Positions 27,222-36,581 of a stretch of DNA of 64,000 bases are shown here, piece by piece. Source of the stretch: Ignavibacteriota bacterium (GTDB taxonomy: Bacteria; Bacteroidota; Ignavibacteria; Ignavibacteriales; Melioribacteraceae); NCBI GenBank assembly GCA_013112585.1, contig JABFGH010000023.1, positions 20,587 to 84,586 on the forward strand, in the 5' to 3' direction. Each line of letters begins with the position of its first letter. The first letter of the stretch is position 1. The position numbers and the translations under genes were made by a program. Below the pieces are notes generated by a model. The model was not told the DNA's origin and searched no databases. It worked only from the letters and a program-made list of their open reading frames with translations.

Positions 27222-29387
27222 CTATCTTAGTAAAGTTAATTTCTTAAAATCCATAAAACTACCGCTCTGCAATCTATAAAAATAAATTCCACTTGAAAGA
27301 GATGAAGCATCAAATTCTACTTTGTAACTTCCGGCGGTTTGTTCTTCACTCACTAAATTTGCTGCTTCACGTCCCAACAAATCATAAACTTTTAGTTGTA
27401 CAAATCCGGTCTGCGGTATTGTGTAAGTTATTGTTGTTACCGGATTAAATGGATTAGGATAATTTTGATTTAATTGGAATTCTCTAAGAACATTTTCAGG
27501 TTCATCAACAGAGACGACTAATCGATGAGCCGGTAAGTATGTTTGTGTATAGCTTCTATTACTTTTTAAAGTGTGAGCAGGGATGTTAAGATTAACATTT
27601 GCAGGCACTTCATCACCGACAGAAACTATATAATAATGAACTGGAATATTTAATGACTGGGTTGTATCAGTATATTCTCTTATCTCAGCTCCTAATTCTG
27701 CAATCAGTTCATATTTTGAAAACCATACATCGCTCACATAACCATCAACTTGTTCCTGTGTATTTCTATAAATTTCAAAACCTTGAATTGTTGGACCCTC
27801 ACTAAATGTTGTCCATTCTAAATCAACTTTACCTTGGTTAGAATTAACGCTGAATGTTTCCGGCGGATAAGGTGCTTGCGGAATATTCCAATTGTTGTCA
27901 AAGGCATCTGTTATTCTTTCAAAGGTTTGTCTCAATGAATCTGCACCGGTTAAAACCCAATTATTTTTTTCTAGAACAGAGATATTGCCGCTTTTATATA
28001 ATTTTCCAATTCTAATTGATTCATCTCTGCTTAAACCTGATGCACCTTCAACCAAGATAATTTTTACACTATCGCCATAGCCTATTGTATATGGTCCATA
28101 TCCATTTACATACACATAACCTGCATTATCTACAGAACCGGTACCGGGGTTTTCTTGGGAACCTGCGAAATCGCCGCCGGTAATAAAATTGGCATGGCTT
28201 TCAGTTGGATGTCCTTTGATCATCATTTCATATCTAGCCTGCATTTCTGTTGGATCAAATGCATTTGATGCAAAATTCAACGGGCTATTAAAATGTTCAT
28301 AGCCTGTAGTACTGGGTTGATTAGGATCGTCAGTATTGATGTCCGATCCATTCTGAGCAAAGAGTGTTAGCGTACCGGCAAACTGTGCCGCTCCTAAACG
28401 CCCTACAGTATCAGCTTCATTTATACGTGCACCAAAACCTTGATCGGGTTCCCAAATAGGTCCGCCGATGTTATTCCAATCTAAAAAAGTTTCAAAGTAA
28501 CCATGCCATGCATAAGAATAACGTAAATTATCATTACCGCCCGCCGGATAAGGTCCCACTTCATTATTTAAAGTATTCCTTCCCCATGCAATCGGGTCCC
28601 CAAATAAAATTCTAACTTCGCTTAAAATCGCTATGTTATTTTGAAAATAAAAGTAAACATCTTCCAATGTTCCCTCTGTTCTTTCAATCTCTTCATCAGC
28701 ATCTATGTTGCCGGTATTAATAAAAGTATATTCCATCACATGAACATTATCATAATACTGATTACTAAACTGATAAATTTTCCTCTCCATACTCAAACCC
28801 ACTTGAGTATTAACATAATTATATATCATTTGATCGTAAGGCATGCTGCTATCAATTTCGTCAATAACCACTTCCTCGTCGGGATGATTATTTAGAACTC
28901 CGTCAACATATACTTCGGTAGGTGGAAATTTTGCATAATGCTTAAATTCAATAGGAAAAAACTCGACTAATCCGCCGGTATATGGTCGCGGACCACAGTG
29001 AACCGTTTTGTACTCGAATGTTGTTCCTAATTCAGGTTCGGTATAATTTCTACAGCCGATCCATAAACCCTTTGCTGCCTGCATATCCTGATGCAGATAA
29101 TAGCCGGGCCATCGCCATCCGGCTTGCTGCCGTCTGATCGGTCCATCCTCTTCCCGTTCATGCCCAATGCTTGAATACCAATTATGAAAGGAACCGGCGT
29201 TTAGCCATTTTTCAAATTTTCCAATATTTGGCTGGGCTTCAATGCCCAAGGGCAAAATAAAAATGAGCATAATAAGAATCGATATAGTTGATATCGTTCT
29301 TGCTTTTGCTGCACTTTGAAAATTAAAATTAGTCGCAGCTTTTTGTTTAAACTGCAAAGCCAAAAACTTTCTGATTAAACTTCTCAT
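27222..29387 (-). CDS. T9SS-secreted protein with fibronectin-III-like domain
   Basis: A 721-aa secreted protein. The start is set at 29387 (MRSLIRKF), because a GGAGGG ribosome-binding site lies just upstream. The frame runs 42 codons further upstream, but that part (NQDKLFSHIKNI) is a relic of a methyltransferase 5' end. A hydrophobic signal follows (ISILIMLIFILPLGIEAQ). The large N-terminal part contains WRWPGYYLHQDMQAAKGLWI and GRNTLNNEVGPYPAGGND and has no enzyme motif I recognise. A fibronectin-III-like domain is near residues 500-600 (VDLEWTTFSEGPTIQGFEI). The T9SS domain starts at QNYPNPFNPVTTITY and ends in KKLTLLR. Family members are common in Ignavibacteria-type genomes. Confidence 0.82.
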   Translation of the reverse strand: MRSLIRKFLALQFKQKAATNFNFQSAAKARTISTISILIMLIFILPLGIEAQPNIGKFEKWLNAGSFHNWYSSIGHEREEDGPIRRQQAGWRWPGYYLHQDMQAAKGLWIGCRNYTEPELGTTFEYKTVHCGPRPYTGGLVEFFPIEFKHYAKFPPTEVYVDGVLNNHPDEEVVIDEIDSSMPYDQMIYNYVNTQVGLSMERKIYQFSNQYYDNVHVMEYTFINTGNIDADEEIERTEGTLEDVYFYFQNNIAILSEVRILFGDPIAWGRNTLNNEVGPYPAGGNDNLRYSYAWHGYFETFLDWNNIGGPIWEPDQGFGARINEADTVGRLGAAQFAGTLTLFAQNGSDINTDDPNQPSTTGYEHFNSPLNFASNAFDPTEMQARYEMMIKGHPTESHANFITGGDFAGSQENPGTGSVDNAGYVYVNGYGPYTIGYGDSVKIILVEGASGLSRDESIRIGKLYKSGNISVLEKNNWVLTGADSLRQTFERITDAFDNNWNIPQAPYPPETFSVNSNQGKVDLEWTTFSEGPTIQGFEIYRNTQEQVDGYVSDVWFSKYELIAELGAEIREYTDTTQSLNIPVHYYIVSVGDEVPANVNLNIPAHTLKSNRSYTQTYLPAHRLVVSVDEPENVLREFQLNQNYPNPFNPVTTITYTIPQTGFVQLKVYDLLGREAANLVSEEQTAGSYKVEFDASSLSSGIYFYRLQSGSFMDFKKLTLLR

Positions 29388-29402
29388 TTTTCCCTCCGCT
29401 AA

Positions 29403-29505
29403 AATATTTTTAATGTGCGAAAATAATTTATCCTGATTTATAGCATTCAGATAATGATAAAATAGTCTGTAACAACTAATCGAAATAAATTTCGATTTAC
29501 AATTA
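29403..29505. repeat. Second copy of a methyltransferase 5' end plus AT palindrome
   Basis: Bases 29403-29470 match 26872-26940 at about 80% by eye, including TTTATCCTGATT and ATGATAAAATAGTC. AATCGAAATAAATTTCGATT then repeats 27069-27088. Both repeats are in the same orientation and enclose the T9SS gene. Confidence 0.7.
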
Positions 29506-29525
29506 CATCCCAAAACAATATTTTT

Positions 29526-29575
29526 ACGTCTCTACGTCTCTACGTCTCTACGTCTTTACTTCTCAACTTCTATCT
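29526..29575. repeat. Octamer tandem repeat ACGTCTCT
   Basis: Three perfect ACGTCTCT units (29526-29549), then ACGTCTTT, ACTTCTCA and ACTTCTAT, all with an 8-bp period, right after the stop codon of the serine hydrolase gene at 29582 on the minus strand. Confidence 0.8.
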
Positions 29576-29581
29576 TCTATT

Positions 29582-31027
29582 CTATTTAATTTTCTTCCAA
29601 TAATTACTGTGCTGATAATAGCTGACTACATTCCCATTCTCATCACTAATAAAAATAATTTCTTCACCTAATTCGCCATCGTCCCGTACTCGTTTAAAGG
29701 TATTATTCTTAATATGCTTTAGCTTCGATAAATTATCAAGAGGTGATGATGTTGGTAAATCAAGCAGAGCAAGTCCGCCTTCCCAGGGAATTATTGCACC
29801 TTCTCCGCCCCAGGTTTCGTAACTGTACGTGCCGATATATTTTTTTAATGATTCATCCATAATTAATTTTGTTTCATCAGAGTTACCTTCAAGAACTGAA
29901 GCAACAATTTTGTATGCTGTTTGTGCTAACTGACCTACGCTTACTCCGGATGCGTTTGCCAAAAATACCGACACAACTTTTTTATCCGGCTGAATCATAA
30001 GTGCTGTTCTATAACCGGGGCAGCTTCCCTGGTGCCCGACAAATGTTACGTCCTTATTGCGATAAACACCAAAGCCCAGCCCCCGCGCGGTTTTCCAATT
30101 TGGTTCAAGCCAGTGAACGCGGTGCATTTCCTTTAATGTGTTAGCTTTTATAATTTTTGTACCGCCATTCTCCAATAAATCTGTCTGCCACATTCCAAAT
30201 TTAATAAGATCTTCCACAGTCGAAGAAAAACCTGCCGCAGGAGTAATTGCTTTCGCCTGGAAAAACGGCTGCTTAATTCTTTTACTTTCACGAGTTTTAG
30301 AACTGTACCCAATTGCAAGCTGATTGCCGTGTAATTCTTCCGGCATTTCAGTTCGCGTATCATTTAATTTTAGCGGATCAATAATATTCTTTTCAACATA
30401 CTCTTCAAATTTTTCACCTGAAACTGCGGCAACAATTTCTCCGGCTAAGGTTAATGCCAAATTTGAATATTGATAATGCTTATCGGAAGGGTAAAGTGTT
30501 TTTTGTTTGGCAAGTTTTTTAATCATTTCCTCTCTTGTAGGGAAAGGGTAGTCCGGAGCATTCCAATATGGGAAATCTGATTCTCTCGGCAGCCCCGACG
30601 AATGTGTTAACAATGCCTCAATTGTAATTGGCGGGCTGTCGGGGTAAACCTGTTCAATGTTGAACCATGATAAATGTTTACCGACCGGATCATCAAGCCG
30701 CAGGAGTCCTTTATCCCGCAATTGCATTACGGCAATGCTCGTAAACAATTTTGAAATTGAACAGATGCTGTAAATAGTATTTGTTTGTGTCGGTGCCTTT
30801 TCTTCAAGACCGGTTACACCAAAAGCCTTCTGCCAAATAACTTTGTCCTTGTAAGCTAAGCCGGCAGCCATACCCGGAATTTGTTCATAAGCCATTTGAG
30901 CTTCGATCCAGACTTCAATTAGGTTTAGTGATTCTTCTAATCTTGTATTGTTATTGGATTGAGCAAGAATAATTGAAGGAAGGAATAAGGCAAGTATAAT
31001 TAACGAGGATAATTTTCGCTTCATCAT
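29582..31027 (-). CDS. Class C beta-lactamase-like serine hydrolase
   Basis: A 481-aa secreted serine hydrolase of the beta-lactamase/penicillin-binding (PF00144) group. The signal peptide is LSSLIILALFLPSIILAQ. The SxxK motif is in SICSISKLFTSIA near residue 90, the Y-x-N motif is YQYSNLALTLAGE near 188, and the third motif is the H-x-G variant FVGHQGSCPGYRT near 332. About 100 further residues form a C-terminal beta domain (KYIGTYSYETWGGEGAIIPW). It may be an esterase, peptidase or D-aminopeptidase, and true beta-lactam resistance is not implied. Minus strand, apparently a single-gene unit. Confidence 0.88.
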   Translation of the reverse strand: MMKRKLSSLIILALFLPSIILAQSNNNTRLEESLNLIEVWIEAQMAYEQIPGMAAGLAYKDKVIWQKAFGVTGLEEKAPTQTNTIYSICSISKLFTSIAVMQLRDKGLLRLDDPVGKHLSWFNIEQVYPDSPPITIEALLTHSSGLPRESDFPYWNAPDYPFPTREEMIKKLAKQKTLYPSDKHYQYSNLALTLAGEIVAAVSGEKFEEYVEKNIIDPLKLNDTRTEMPEELHGNQLAIGYSSKTRESKRIKQPFFQAKAITPAAGFSSTVEDLIKFGMWQTDLLENGGTKIIKANTLKEMHRVHWLEPNWKTARGLGFGVYRNKDVTFVGHQGSCPGYRTALMIQPDKKVVSVFLANASGVSVGQLAQTAYKIVASVLEGNSDETKLIMDESLKKYIGTYSYETWGGEGAIIPWEGGLALLDLPTSSPLDNLSKLKHIKNNTFKRVRDDGELGEEIIFISDENGNVVSYYQHSNYWKKIK

Positions 31028-31087
31028 TAATCTCCAGAAATATTATAAAATTGAAATATTAACGTACATTATATTTTGAGATTGTTT

Positions 31088-31120
31088 AGAAACCCGAACT
31101 CTTTAAGAAGTTGGGTTTCT
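31088..31120 (-). terminator. Imperfect palindrome after a lipoprotein gene
   Basis: AGAAACCCGAACTC and a nearly matching reverse arm give a 16-bp arm length with three mismatches, 18 bp past the stop at 31138. Its core CTTTAAGAAGTTGGG is shared with the palindrome at 4412-4442, so it may be an interspersed element now serving as terminator. Confidence 0.55.
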
Positions 31121-31137
31121 TGATATCAAAATAATAA

Positions 31138-32010
31138 TTAAAAATTAATTCCGGTTAAAACAATCTCTTCTTTAGAATCTACTAATCCGCCGCCATCCGG
31201 ATTATTAATATCCGAAATTCTTGCATCCTTAATATGTAATGTTCTTTTTATTAAGCCCTTAGAAGAGATATAGTCATACAATGTAATATTACCAAAATTA
31301 AAACCTGTGTTGGCGAAGTCATAAATCCACTGAACTTTCCAGCAATCAAAACTTCCCGCCGGCAGTTCTACTTTTTCCGTACCTATAACCTTTTTATTTA
31401 TAATAAAATAATCATTTCTATAAGTCCATTCTTGGTCTTGTTTGAATGGATACTTAAAGGATTGTACCGGGGGATCTTCATACCTAAGTGTATCTGAAAT
31501 TATTTTATTTACCGAAGAAAGTATTCCATGCAATGAAGAAATTCTTTGAAAACTTTCGAGGCTACCGATCAAAATATCATCTGTAAAATTTGAAATCATT
31601 TTTGGATAGGAAATTGAACTGCCTCCTCTATCATAAGCCAATATAAATAATCCATCATCTGTATTCTGATAAAAATGAGACGAAGTAAAATTCATTGAAT
31701 TTTCAATATCTTTTGTAATTACTACAGATGTAATAATCGAATCCATCAGTATTTCTTCGCGGTCGACAAATACTTCAGCCTTGGTATAAAGAGTTGTGTC
31801 AGTAAAAGGAAAATCCGTGCCGGCACTGTCAGGTCTAAAATTAAAATTTGACCACTCTCTATCATAACTCCATTTATTCCCAACTTTTAGCGGATAAGAA
31901 AAATCATCGCCAAAAGGAAGCGGCATGCCGGGATTGCTGCTATCGCTGCAGCTTAAATAAATTGCGGTTGATACTAAAAGCATCAAAAATATTTTTAATA
32001 AGTGTTTCAT
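31138..32010 (-). CDS. Hypothetical lipoprotein
   Basis: A 290-aa protein with a lipoprotein signal (IFLMLLVSTAIYLSCSDSS, lipobox YLSC). The mature part opens with FSYPLKVGNKWSYDREW, a pattern seen in many Bacteroidota lipoproteins of unknown role, and alternates short beta-type strands (VFVDREEI, VVITKDIENSM, KVQWIYDFANTGFNFGN). I see no catalytic motif. It lies 51 bp downstream of the next lipoprotein gene on the same strand, so the pair is probably co-transcribed. Confidence 0.75.
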   Translation of the reverse strand: MKHLLKIFLMLLVSTAIYLSCSDSSNPGMPLPFGDDFSYPLKVGNKWSYDREWSNFNFRPDSAGTDFPFTDTTLYTKAEVFVDREEILMDSIITSVVITKDIENSMNFTSSHFYQNTDDGLFILAYDRGGSSISYPKMISNFTDDILIGSLESFQRISSLHGILSSVNKIISDTLRYEDPPVQSFKYPFKQDQEWTYRNDYFIINKKVIGTEKVELPAGSFDCWKVQWIYDFANTGFNFGNITLYDYISSKGLIKRTLHIKDARISDINNPDGGGLVDSKEEIVLTGINF

Positions 32011-32061
32011 TGTTATTCTTCCCCTTAATTCTAACTAAAAAAAATTTATTTTTTCTGAAAA

Positions 32062-33279
32062 TCATTTTGTCTTAAAGTTCAATGTATAGGGTGCATTTAA
32101 GTTAACTCCAAAATAATCTGTTAAAGTTGTATCAATAGAAATTTTGTATTCGGTGTCGGCATAGAGTGTATCAGGTACAATCTCAAATCTGCTCTCAATA
32201 TTTGAAGCAAGAGTAATAATTTCAAACGGAACATTAGGGATGATTGAAATAGAATTGGAAACCGTGCTCTCATCAACGACATTATTCATTTCAATGTCAA
32301 TGGTCATGTTTTGCTGTACGTTCTGCTGACCGTCATGCGGATATGTTCTTGCAACAAATAAGGGAGGAGTTTTGAAGTAAAACGTTGTATCATTTTCCAT
32401 CATATTTCCCTCAATGTCCATGTAATCTTTTTTCAAACTAATGGAATAATCTGTATCAGACTTCCAGCAGATACTTGGCGAAAGATCAATAGCATCATAG
32501 GAAATTCTCACTTCGAACAATGGCGTTTCGGGAACGATTGTTAAATAATCAATTATACTATTCCCAACTAAATTATTAAATCTAAAACGAATATTTTTTT
32601 GACTTGAATAACCGGGCGGATAAAATCTATATACATTAAAAAAATCGGTGGTAAAACTAAACGAAAATGGAAATTCAATATTTTCATCATAAATGGTTTT
32701 AGCAGTAGAATCAATGTTTACAGTATATTCAGTTCCCATTTGATATTTTCCACTAATTATATACCTGAATACGGAAACTGAACTTGATGAATATTCAGAA
32801 ATATTATAATCTGCTAATTCCGGAGTAACACTTATTGAATTAACGAAGCTGTCAAAATCCATTAACTTCGAAGATTCAATTTGTATAACTTGAGTTGAAT
32901 TTGCATTTATTCTTCGTGAGCCATCTTGCGGGGAAATACCTAAAAGAGGGAACGGATAAGATACTAACTCAATCTTTCCAACATCACAGCCCTCTCCATC
33001 TTTAACTGTCACTTGATCAATTTCCGCTCGACCATAACCGGGCGCTTTAACTATAAGCCTGTAAACCCCCGGGGCAACATCATCAAAATAAAATACTCCC
33101 GAACTATTAATTTTTGTTTTCCTTTCGGAAACTTGCTGAAGGTAAACATCGGCATTACTTAAGGCAGGTAGAACAATGCCGGTAACTGTTCCGGGCTGTT
33201 TAACAATCGTTACATTAATATCATCCTGGCAGGAAATAAATAAAAATAAAAATGGTAGAATAATAATTCTTTTAAACAT
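32062..33279 (-). CDS. Lipoprotein with carboxypeptidase-regulatory-like and Big_5 domains
   Basis: A 405-aa lipoprotein (IILPFLFLFISCQDD). The start at 33279 is set by a GGAGG ribosome-binding site, and 12 upstream in-frame codons are left out. Residues about 25-100 form a carboxypeptidase-regulatory-like beta domain (GTVTGIVLPALSNADVYLQQ, GVYRLIVKAPGYGRAEI). Three bacterial Ig-like Big_5-type domains follow, each with a TxYxxxID strand, for example MGTEYTVNIDSTAKT, DTDYSISLKKDYMD and DTEYKISIDTTLTDYFG. Such proteins are outer-surface structural or adhesive lipoproteins. It is upstream of, and probably co-transcribed with, the 290-aa lipoprotein gene. Confidence 0.8.
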   Translation of the reverse strand: MFKRIIILPFLFLFISCQDDINVTIVKQPGTVTGIVLPALSNADVYLQQVSERKTKINSSGVFYFDDVAPGVYRLIVKAPGYGRAEIDQVTVKDGEGCDVGKIELVSYPFPLLGISPQDGSRRINANSTQVIQIESSKLMDFDSFVNSISVTPELADYNISEYSSSSVSVFRYIISGKYQMGTEYTVNIDSTAKTIYDENIEFPFSFSFTTDFFNVYRFYPPGYSSQKNIRFRFNNLVGNSIIDYLTIVPETPLFEVRISYDAIDLSPSICWKSDTDYSISLKKDYMDIEGNMMENDTTFYFKTPPLFVARTYPHDGQQNVQQNMTIDIEMNNVVDESTVSNSISIIPNVPFEIITLASNIESRFEIVPDTLYADTEYKISIDTTLTDYFGVNLNAPYTLNFKTK

Positions 33280-33478
33280 CTTAATGCCTCCATTTGCTAT
33301 TGAATTACAATGCAATTAAACCCAATTAAAAATAAATTAAGATTGAATATCTTGTTAAGCAGACATAAATATCTCTTAACTAAATGTAGAAAAGCCGCTG
33401 ACAAAATTCAATATAGTACTTGTTTAATACACCAATAATAATTTTCCTCGTTAGATGACGGACTTGAAAAAAATAAAT

Positions 33479-35308
33479 TTACCCGGCTGCTATATCCTCT
33501 GTATCATTATATAATGATTTTTCATCATCTTCTATTTCAACCACTGTTTTAGCCATACGTTTGCAATGATAGTAAATACGTTTAAGTCTGGAAATAATTT
33601 CTACTTCAATTTTATAAGCCTCAAAATTTTTAGAATCTTGAGAAACAAGCCTTTCATTTTGATGCTGATTTGCCCTGTCGGCAAGTATTGATAACTCAGC
33701 TTTCATATCAATAACTTTTTGCGCCAGTTGAATGTCATCTTCAACAACTGCTTTTACCGCAGTTTTTACGGCATCGGAAATGACAACATGAAGCGTTTTT
33801 ATTACCCCTTGTGACTGTTGACTTATTTTTGCTCCTTTTTGAATTCTGCGCATTCCCAGCTCAAACATATTAACTTCAAGCAATCCGCCGATATGGTCTA
33901 AATTATTTACTGCTGTCATAATGTTAGATAAATTATCAGTCTGCTCTTCTGTTAGTTTAAGTCTGCTGATTTTTGCAAGGTATGTAACAAGGTGCTTATA
34001 AAGAGTATGAATGTCATCAATTTTAGATCGTACTTCAAGCAACTCCTCTTTACTTCCGCTCAGCACTGCGGGCATCATATCTATATTCATATATTGTATG
34101 CGTTTTCCCATTCGCCTGATTTCATGCCGCGAAGCATCGAGCGCTAAACCGGGTGTGTGGTAGAGGAGTTCATTTAAAAATTTAGGCTGAATTTCTTTTT
34201 CTTCTTCCCATGGTTTATCGGGAATTATCCAAGTGATAAATCGGGCAAAAAGTGTTGTAAAGGGTAAAAATACAATAGCGATAGCAACGTTAAAAACTGT
34301 GTGTGCATTTGCAACCTGCCGCGGAAGTACAGAAGCCGCAGCATCAATTCCCGTTAGTCCCTCCGAAGCTTGGGGTGAAATAAAAACAATTAACTTTGCA
34401 AACGGTTCAATAAATGGGAATAGAATTACAACGCCGATAATCTTAAATAAAACGTGACTTACTGCAACCCTAACAGCTTCGCGGGGTTTACCGATTGATG
34501 CTAATCCCGCTGTAACACATGTGCCTACATTAGCGCCGAGTGAAAGGGCAATTCCTGCTTCCAATGAAATTAAGCCCTGCATTGCTAAAACTATAATTAC
34601 ACTTATAGCCGCGGCACTGGATTGAATTAACGCCGTGAATATTGTTGCAGCTAATATACCCCAAAGCGGTTTAGACATACCTGCCATAAGATTTATAAAC
34701 GGCTGATACGTTCGAAGCGGGTTCATTGATTCACTCATTAATCCCATCCCGAAAAAGAGCATTCCTAATCCCATAATCATTGCACCATATTGGCGCAGGC
34801 TTTCTTTTTTTGAAATGAAGAAGAGTGCAAAACCAAATGCTATTAGCAATAACGAGTATTGAGTTACTTTAAATGCAACAAGCTGTGCGGTTATTGTAGT
34901 GCCGATACCTGAACCTAATATAATGCTTATTGTCTGCGAGAATGACATTAACCCCGCACTAACAAATCCGACGAGCATTACAGTAGTAATGGAACTTGAT
35001 TGTATTGTTGCAGTTACAAGCGAGCCTGTTATTAAACCGGAGAACCGATTATTTGAAAGCATTGCCAAACCATCTTTTAACCTTGAGCCGGTTAGGTTTC
35101 TTAATGCTTCACTCATTTTATCCATACCGTAAAGGAATAACGCTAAGCCGCCCACCAATCCAACAATAAGCATAAACCAGCTAATATCATTATTAACAAT
35201 ATTGCCGCTTTCCGAACCATAGGCTAATGAGTATCCGGGTATGATTAAGCCAAAAAATAAAGAGGAAAATTTTATACGGGAAAGTAAATGCATAACAGTA
35301 TCAGCCAT
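33479..35308 (-). CDS. Na/Pi cotransporter family protein with PhoU-like domain
   Basis: A 609-aa inner-membrane transporter of the NptA/YjbB family, coupling phosphate movement to sodium. Two inverted repeats carry the family QSS motifs: ATIQSSSITTVMLVGFVSAG near residue 98 and TALIQSSAAAISVIIVLAM near 225. There are about nine hydrophobic segments up to residue 360. Residues about 385-600 form a helical PhoU-like domain (ALDASRHEIRRMGKRIQYMN, LKRIYYHCKRMAKTVVEIED). Its start overlaps the uspA-type gene stop by 8 bp, so the two are translated from one mRNA. It could take up or export phosphate. Confidence 0.92.
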   Translation of the reverse strand: MADTVMHLLSRIKFSSLFFGLIIPGYSLAYGSESGNIVNNDISWFMLIVGLVGGLALFLYGMDKMSEALRNLTGSRLKDGLAMLSNNRFSGLITGSLVTATIQSSSITTVMLVGFVSAGLMSFSQTISIILGSGIGTTITAQLVAFKVTQYSLLLIAFGFALFFISKKESLRQYGAMIMGLGMLFFGMGLMSESMNPLRTYQPFINLMAGMSKPLWGILAATIFTALIQSSAAAISVIIVLAMQGLISLEAGIALSLGANVGTCVTAGLASIGKPREAVRVAVSHVLFKIIGVVILFPFIEPFAKLIVFISPQASEGLTGIDAAASVLPRQVANAHTVFNVAIAIVFLPFTTLFARFITWIIPDKPWEEEKEIQPKFLNELLYHTPGLALDASRHEIRRMGKRIQYMNIDMMPAVLSGSKEELLEVRSKIDDIHTLYKHLVTYLAKISRLKLTEEQTDNLSNIMTAVNNLDHIGGLLEVNMFELGMRRIQKGAKISQQSQGVIKTLHVVISDAVKTAVKAVVEDDIQLAQKVIDMKAELSILADRANQHQNERLVSQDSKNFEAYKIEVEIISRLKRIYYHCKRMAKTVVEIEDDEKSLYNDTEDIAAG

Positions 35309-35795
35309 TATCAGGTAATTCGTTTTTGGGTATAGTTTTTACAACTGTTACCGGAATAGTTGAAAGCTGAACAACTTTATTTACTTTTGAACCGACAAGA
35401 AAATGAGTAAAACCTGTACGACCATGACTGCCTAAAATAATCATTCTTGCATCTTTCTTTTTTGCTACTTCAATAATTCTTTTAACCGGTGTGCCTATTA
35501 CTAAAAGAGTTTCAGCCTCTGCAAGACTTTTTATTTCCGGATTTTCCTTCTGAATGTCTAGAATAAACTCTTCCATCATATCTGCCGCTGAGTCTTCAAT
35601 ATTCTGAAGATATTTTTTCTTTTTTTTCTTCTGAGCATAAAAACCGGGAGCCTCAGCCGGATCATGAATTACGTGAAGGACAATAATTCCAGCATTTAAA
35701 TCATCTGCCAATTTTCCGGCAAACAAAACTGCCTCTTTGGAAAAAGATGAAAAATCAACTGCCGCCAATAAAGTTGATTTGTTTTTTTTAGACAT
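35301..35795 (-). CDS. Universal stress protein, UspA family
   Basis: A 164-aa single-domain UspA protein. It opens with LLAAVDFSSFSKEAVLFAG, and the nucleotide-binding motif G-x2-G-x9-G-S is in ILGSHGRTGFTHFLVGSKV near residues 127-145, followed by IPVTVVK. A Lys-rich loop (QKKKKKKYLQN) near residue 57 is unusual. The ATP-type motif suggests it binds nucleotide. It overlaps the start of the Na/Pi transporter gene by 8 bp, which suggests a role tied to phosphate or energy stress. Confidence 0.92.
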   Translation of the reverse strand: MSKKNKSTLLAAVDFSSFSKEAVLFAGKLADDLNAGIIVLHVIHDPAEAPGFYAQKKKKKKYLQNIEDSAADMMEEFILDIQKENPEIKSLAEAETLLVIGTPVKRIIEVAKKKDARMIILGSHGRTGFTHFLVGSKVNKVVQLSTIPVTVVKTIPKNELPDNG

Positions 35796-35877
35796 GATTA
35801 ATCCTTTAGGTTTATCCGAATATTATTAAGCATAATTAAATTCAAAAAATCAAAAACTATTTATTCTTACACACAAG

Positions 35878-36171
35878 TTAATCTTTTTTCTTGGAATTTT
35901 TCCGCAACAAAGAAATACCTCCGAAACCGCCGATGATGGCTATATAAAATCCGAAATCGTACCACCAGCCGGTGTTATGTAATTCGTACACTCTAATATC
36001 GGGATTGAAGAATCCAACTATAAGAGAAATTGGTGCAATCCATCCGTGCCATATACCCATAAAAAATCCGGCAAGGTCATCCGGTGTAGAGGAACCGCCG
36101 CCCGGAGCACAGGCAGAAATTAATAAAACGATGAAAATAAAAAGTGCGGTGATTTTAATTGATCTCTTCAA
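35878..36171 (-). CDS. Small membrane lipoprotein, conserved in Bacteroidota
   Basis: A 97-aa protein with a lipobox (IFIVLLISACAPGGG), two further hydrophobic segments (GIWHGWIAPISLIVGFF and WYDFGFYIAIIGGFGGISL) and a basic C-terminus (RKNSKKKD). The pattern D-L-A-G-F-F-x-G-x-W-H-G and VYELHNTGWWYDFG is one I associate with small conserved proteins of this phylum; no function is known. It stands 83 bp upstream of the uspA-type gene on the same strand. Confidence 0.8.
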   Translation of the reverse strand: MKRSIKITALFIFIVLLISACAPGGGSSTPDDLAGFFMGIWHGWIAPISLIVGFFNPDIRVYELHNTGWWYDFGFYIAIIGGFGGISLLRKNSKKKD

Positions 36172-36245
36172 AATTATTCTCCTCCATAAATAGTAAAACT
36201 CAATTTATATCATGTTTAAAAATAACAATTTAATTATTAATGTAG

Positions 36246-36579
36246 AGCGATTTTGAAATCGCTTATAACCTTTGGGATTTTTAGCCGAAAGAGGGGAAAG
36301 GTAATCAGCATCAGCCTGCGGAGAGGCAGGGCGATTTTAGAAGAAAAATAATTTAGTAATTATTCGGTGTTCGAAATTTGATATTCGTTATTGCTTTATA
36401 AGTTTTTTTTAAAATAAAAACCTAATGTACTAGCACTTGTTGTGTCGAGGAATGGTCCTCGACACCCTTGAATAGCAGTTATTAACACCCTTGAATGTAA
36501 AGCGATTTTCAAATCGCTTATTTTTGTTAGACCAATTATTGATGAGCAAAAAGTTATGGCAGAAGCCGGTTGAAACCGG
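36246..36579. repeat. Intergenic palindrome field
   Basis: A 410-bp gap with no gene holds AGCGATTTTGAAATCGCT (36246-36263), TGTCGAGG-AATGGT-CCTCGACA (36443-36464), AGCGATTTTCAAATCGCT (36501-36518) and CCGGTTGAAACCGG (36566-36579). The two AGCGATTTT elements are near copies, and CCCTTGAAT is also repeated. The last palindrome, 3 bp past the symporter stop, may act as its terminator. Confidence 0.7.
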
Positions 36580-36581
36580 TT

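Noticed and set aside
29388..29513. N-terminal extension of the T9SS gene at 27222
   Set aside because: The extra 42 codons read as a methyltransferase relic, and a GGAGGG ribosome-binding site marks the inner ATG at 29387.
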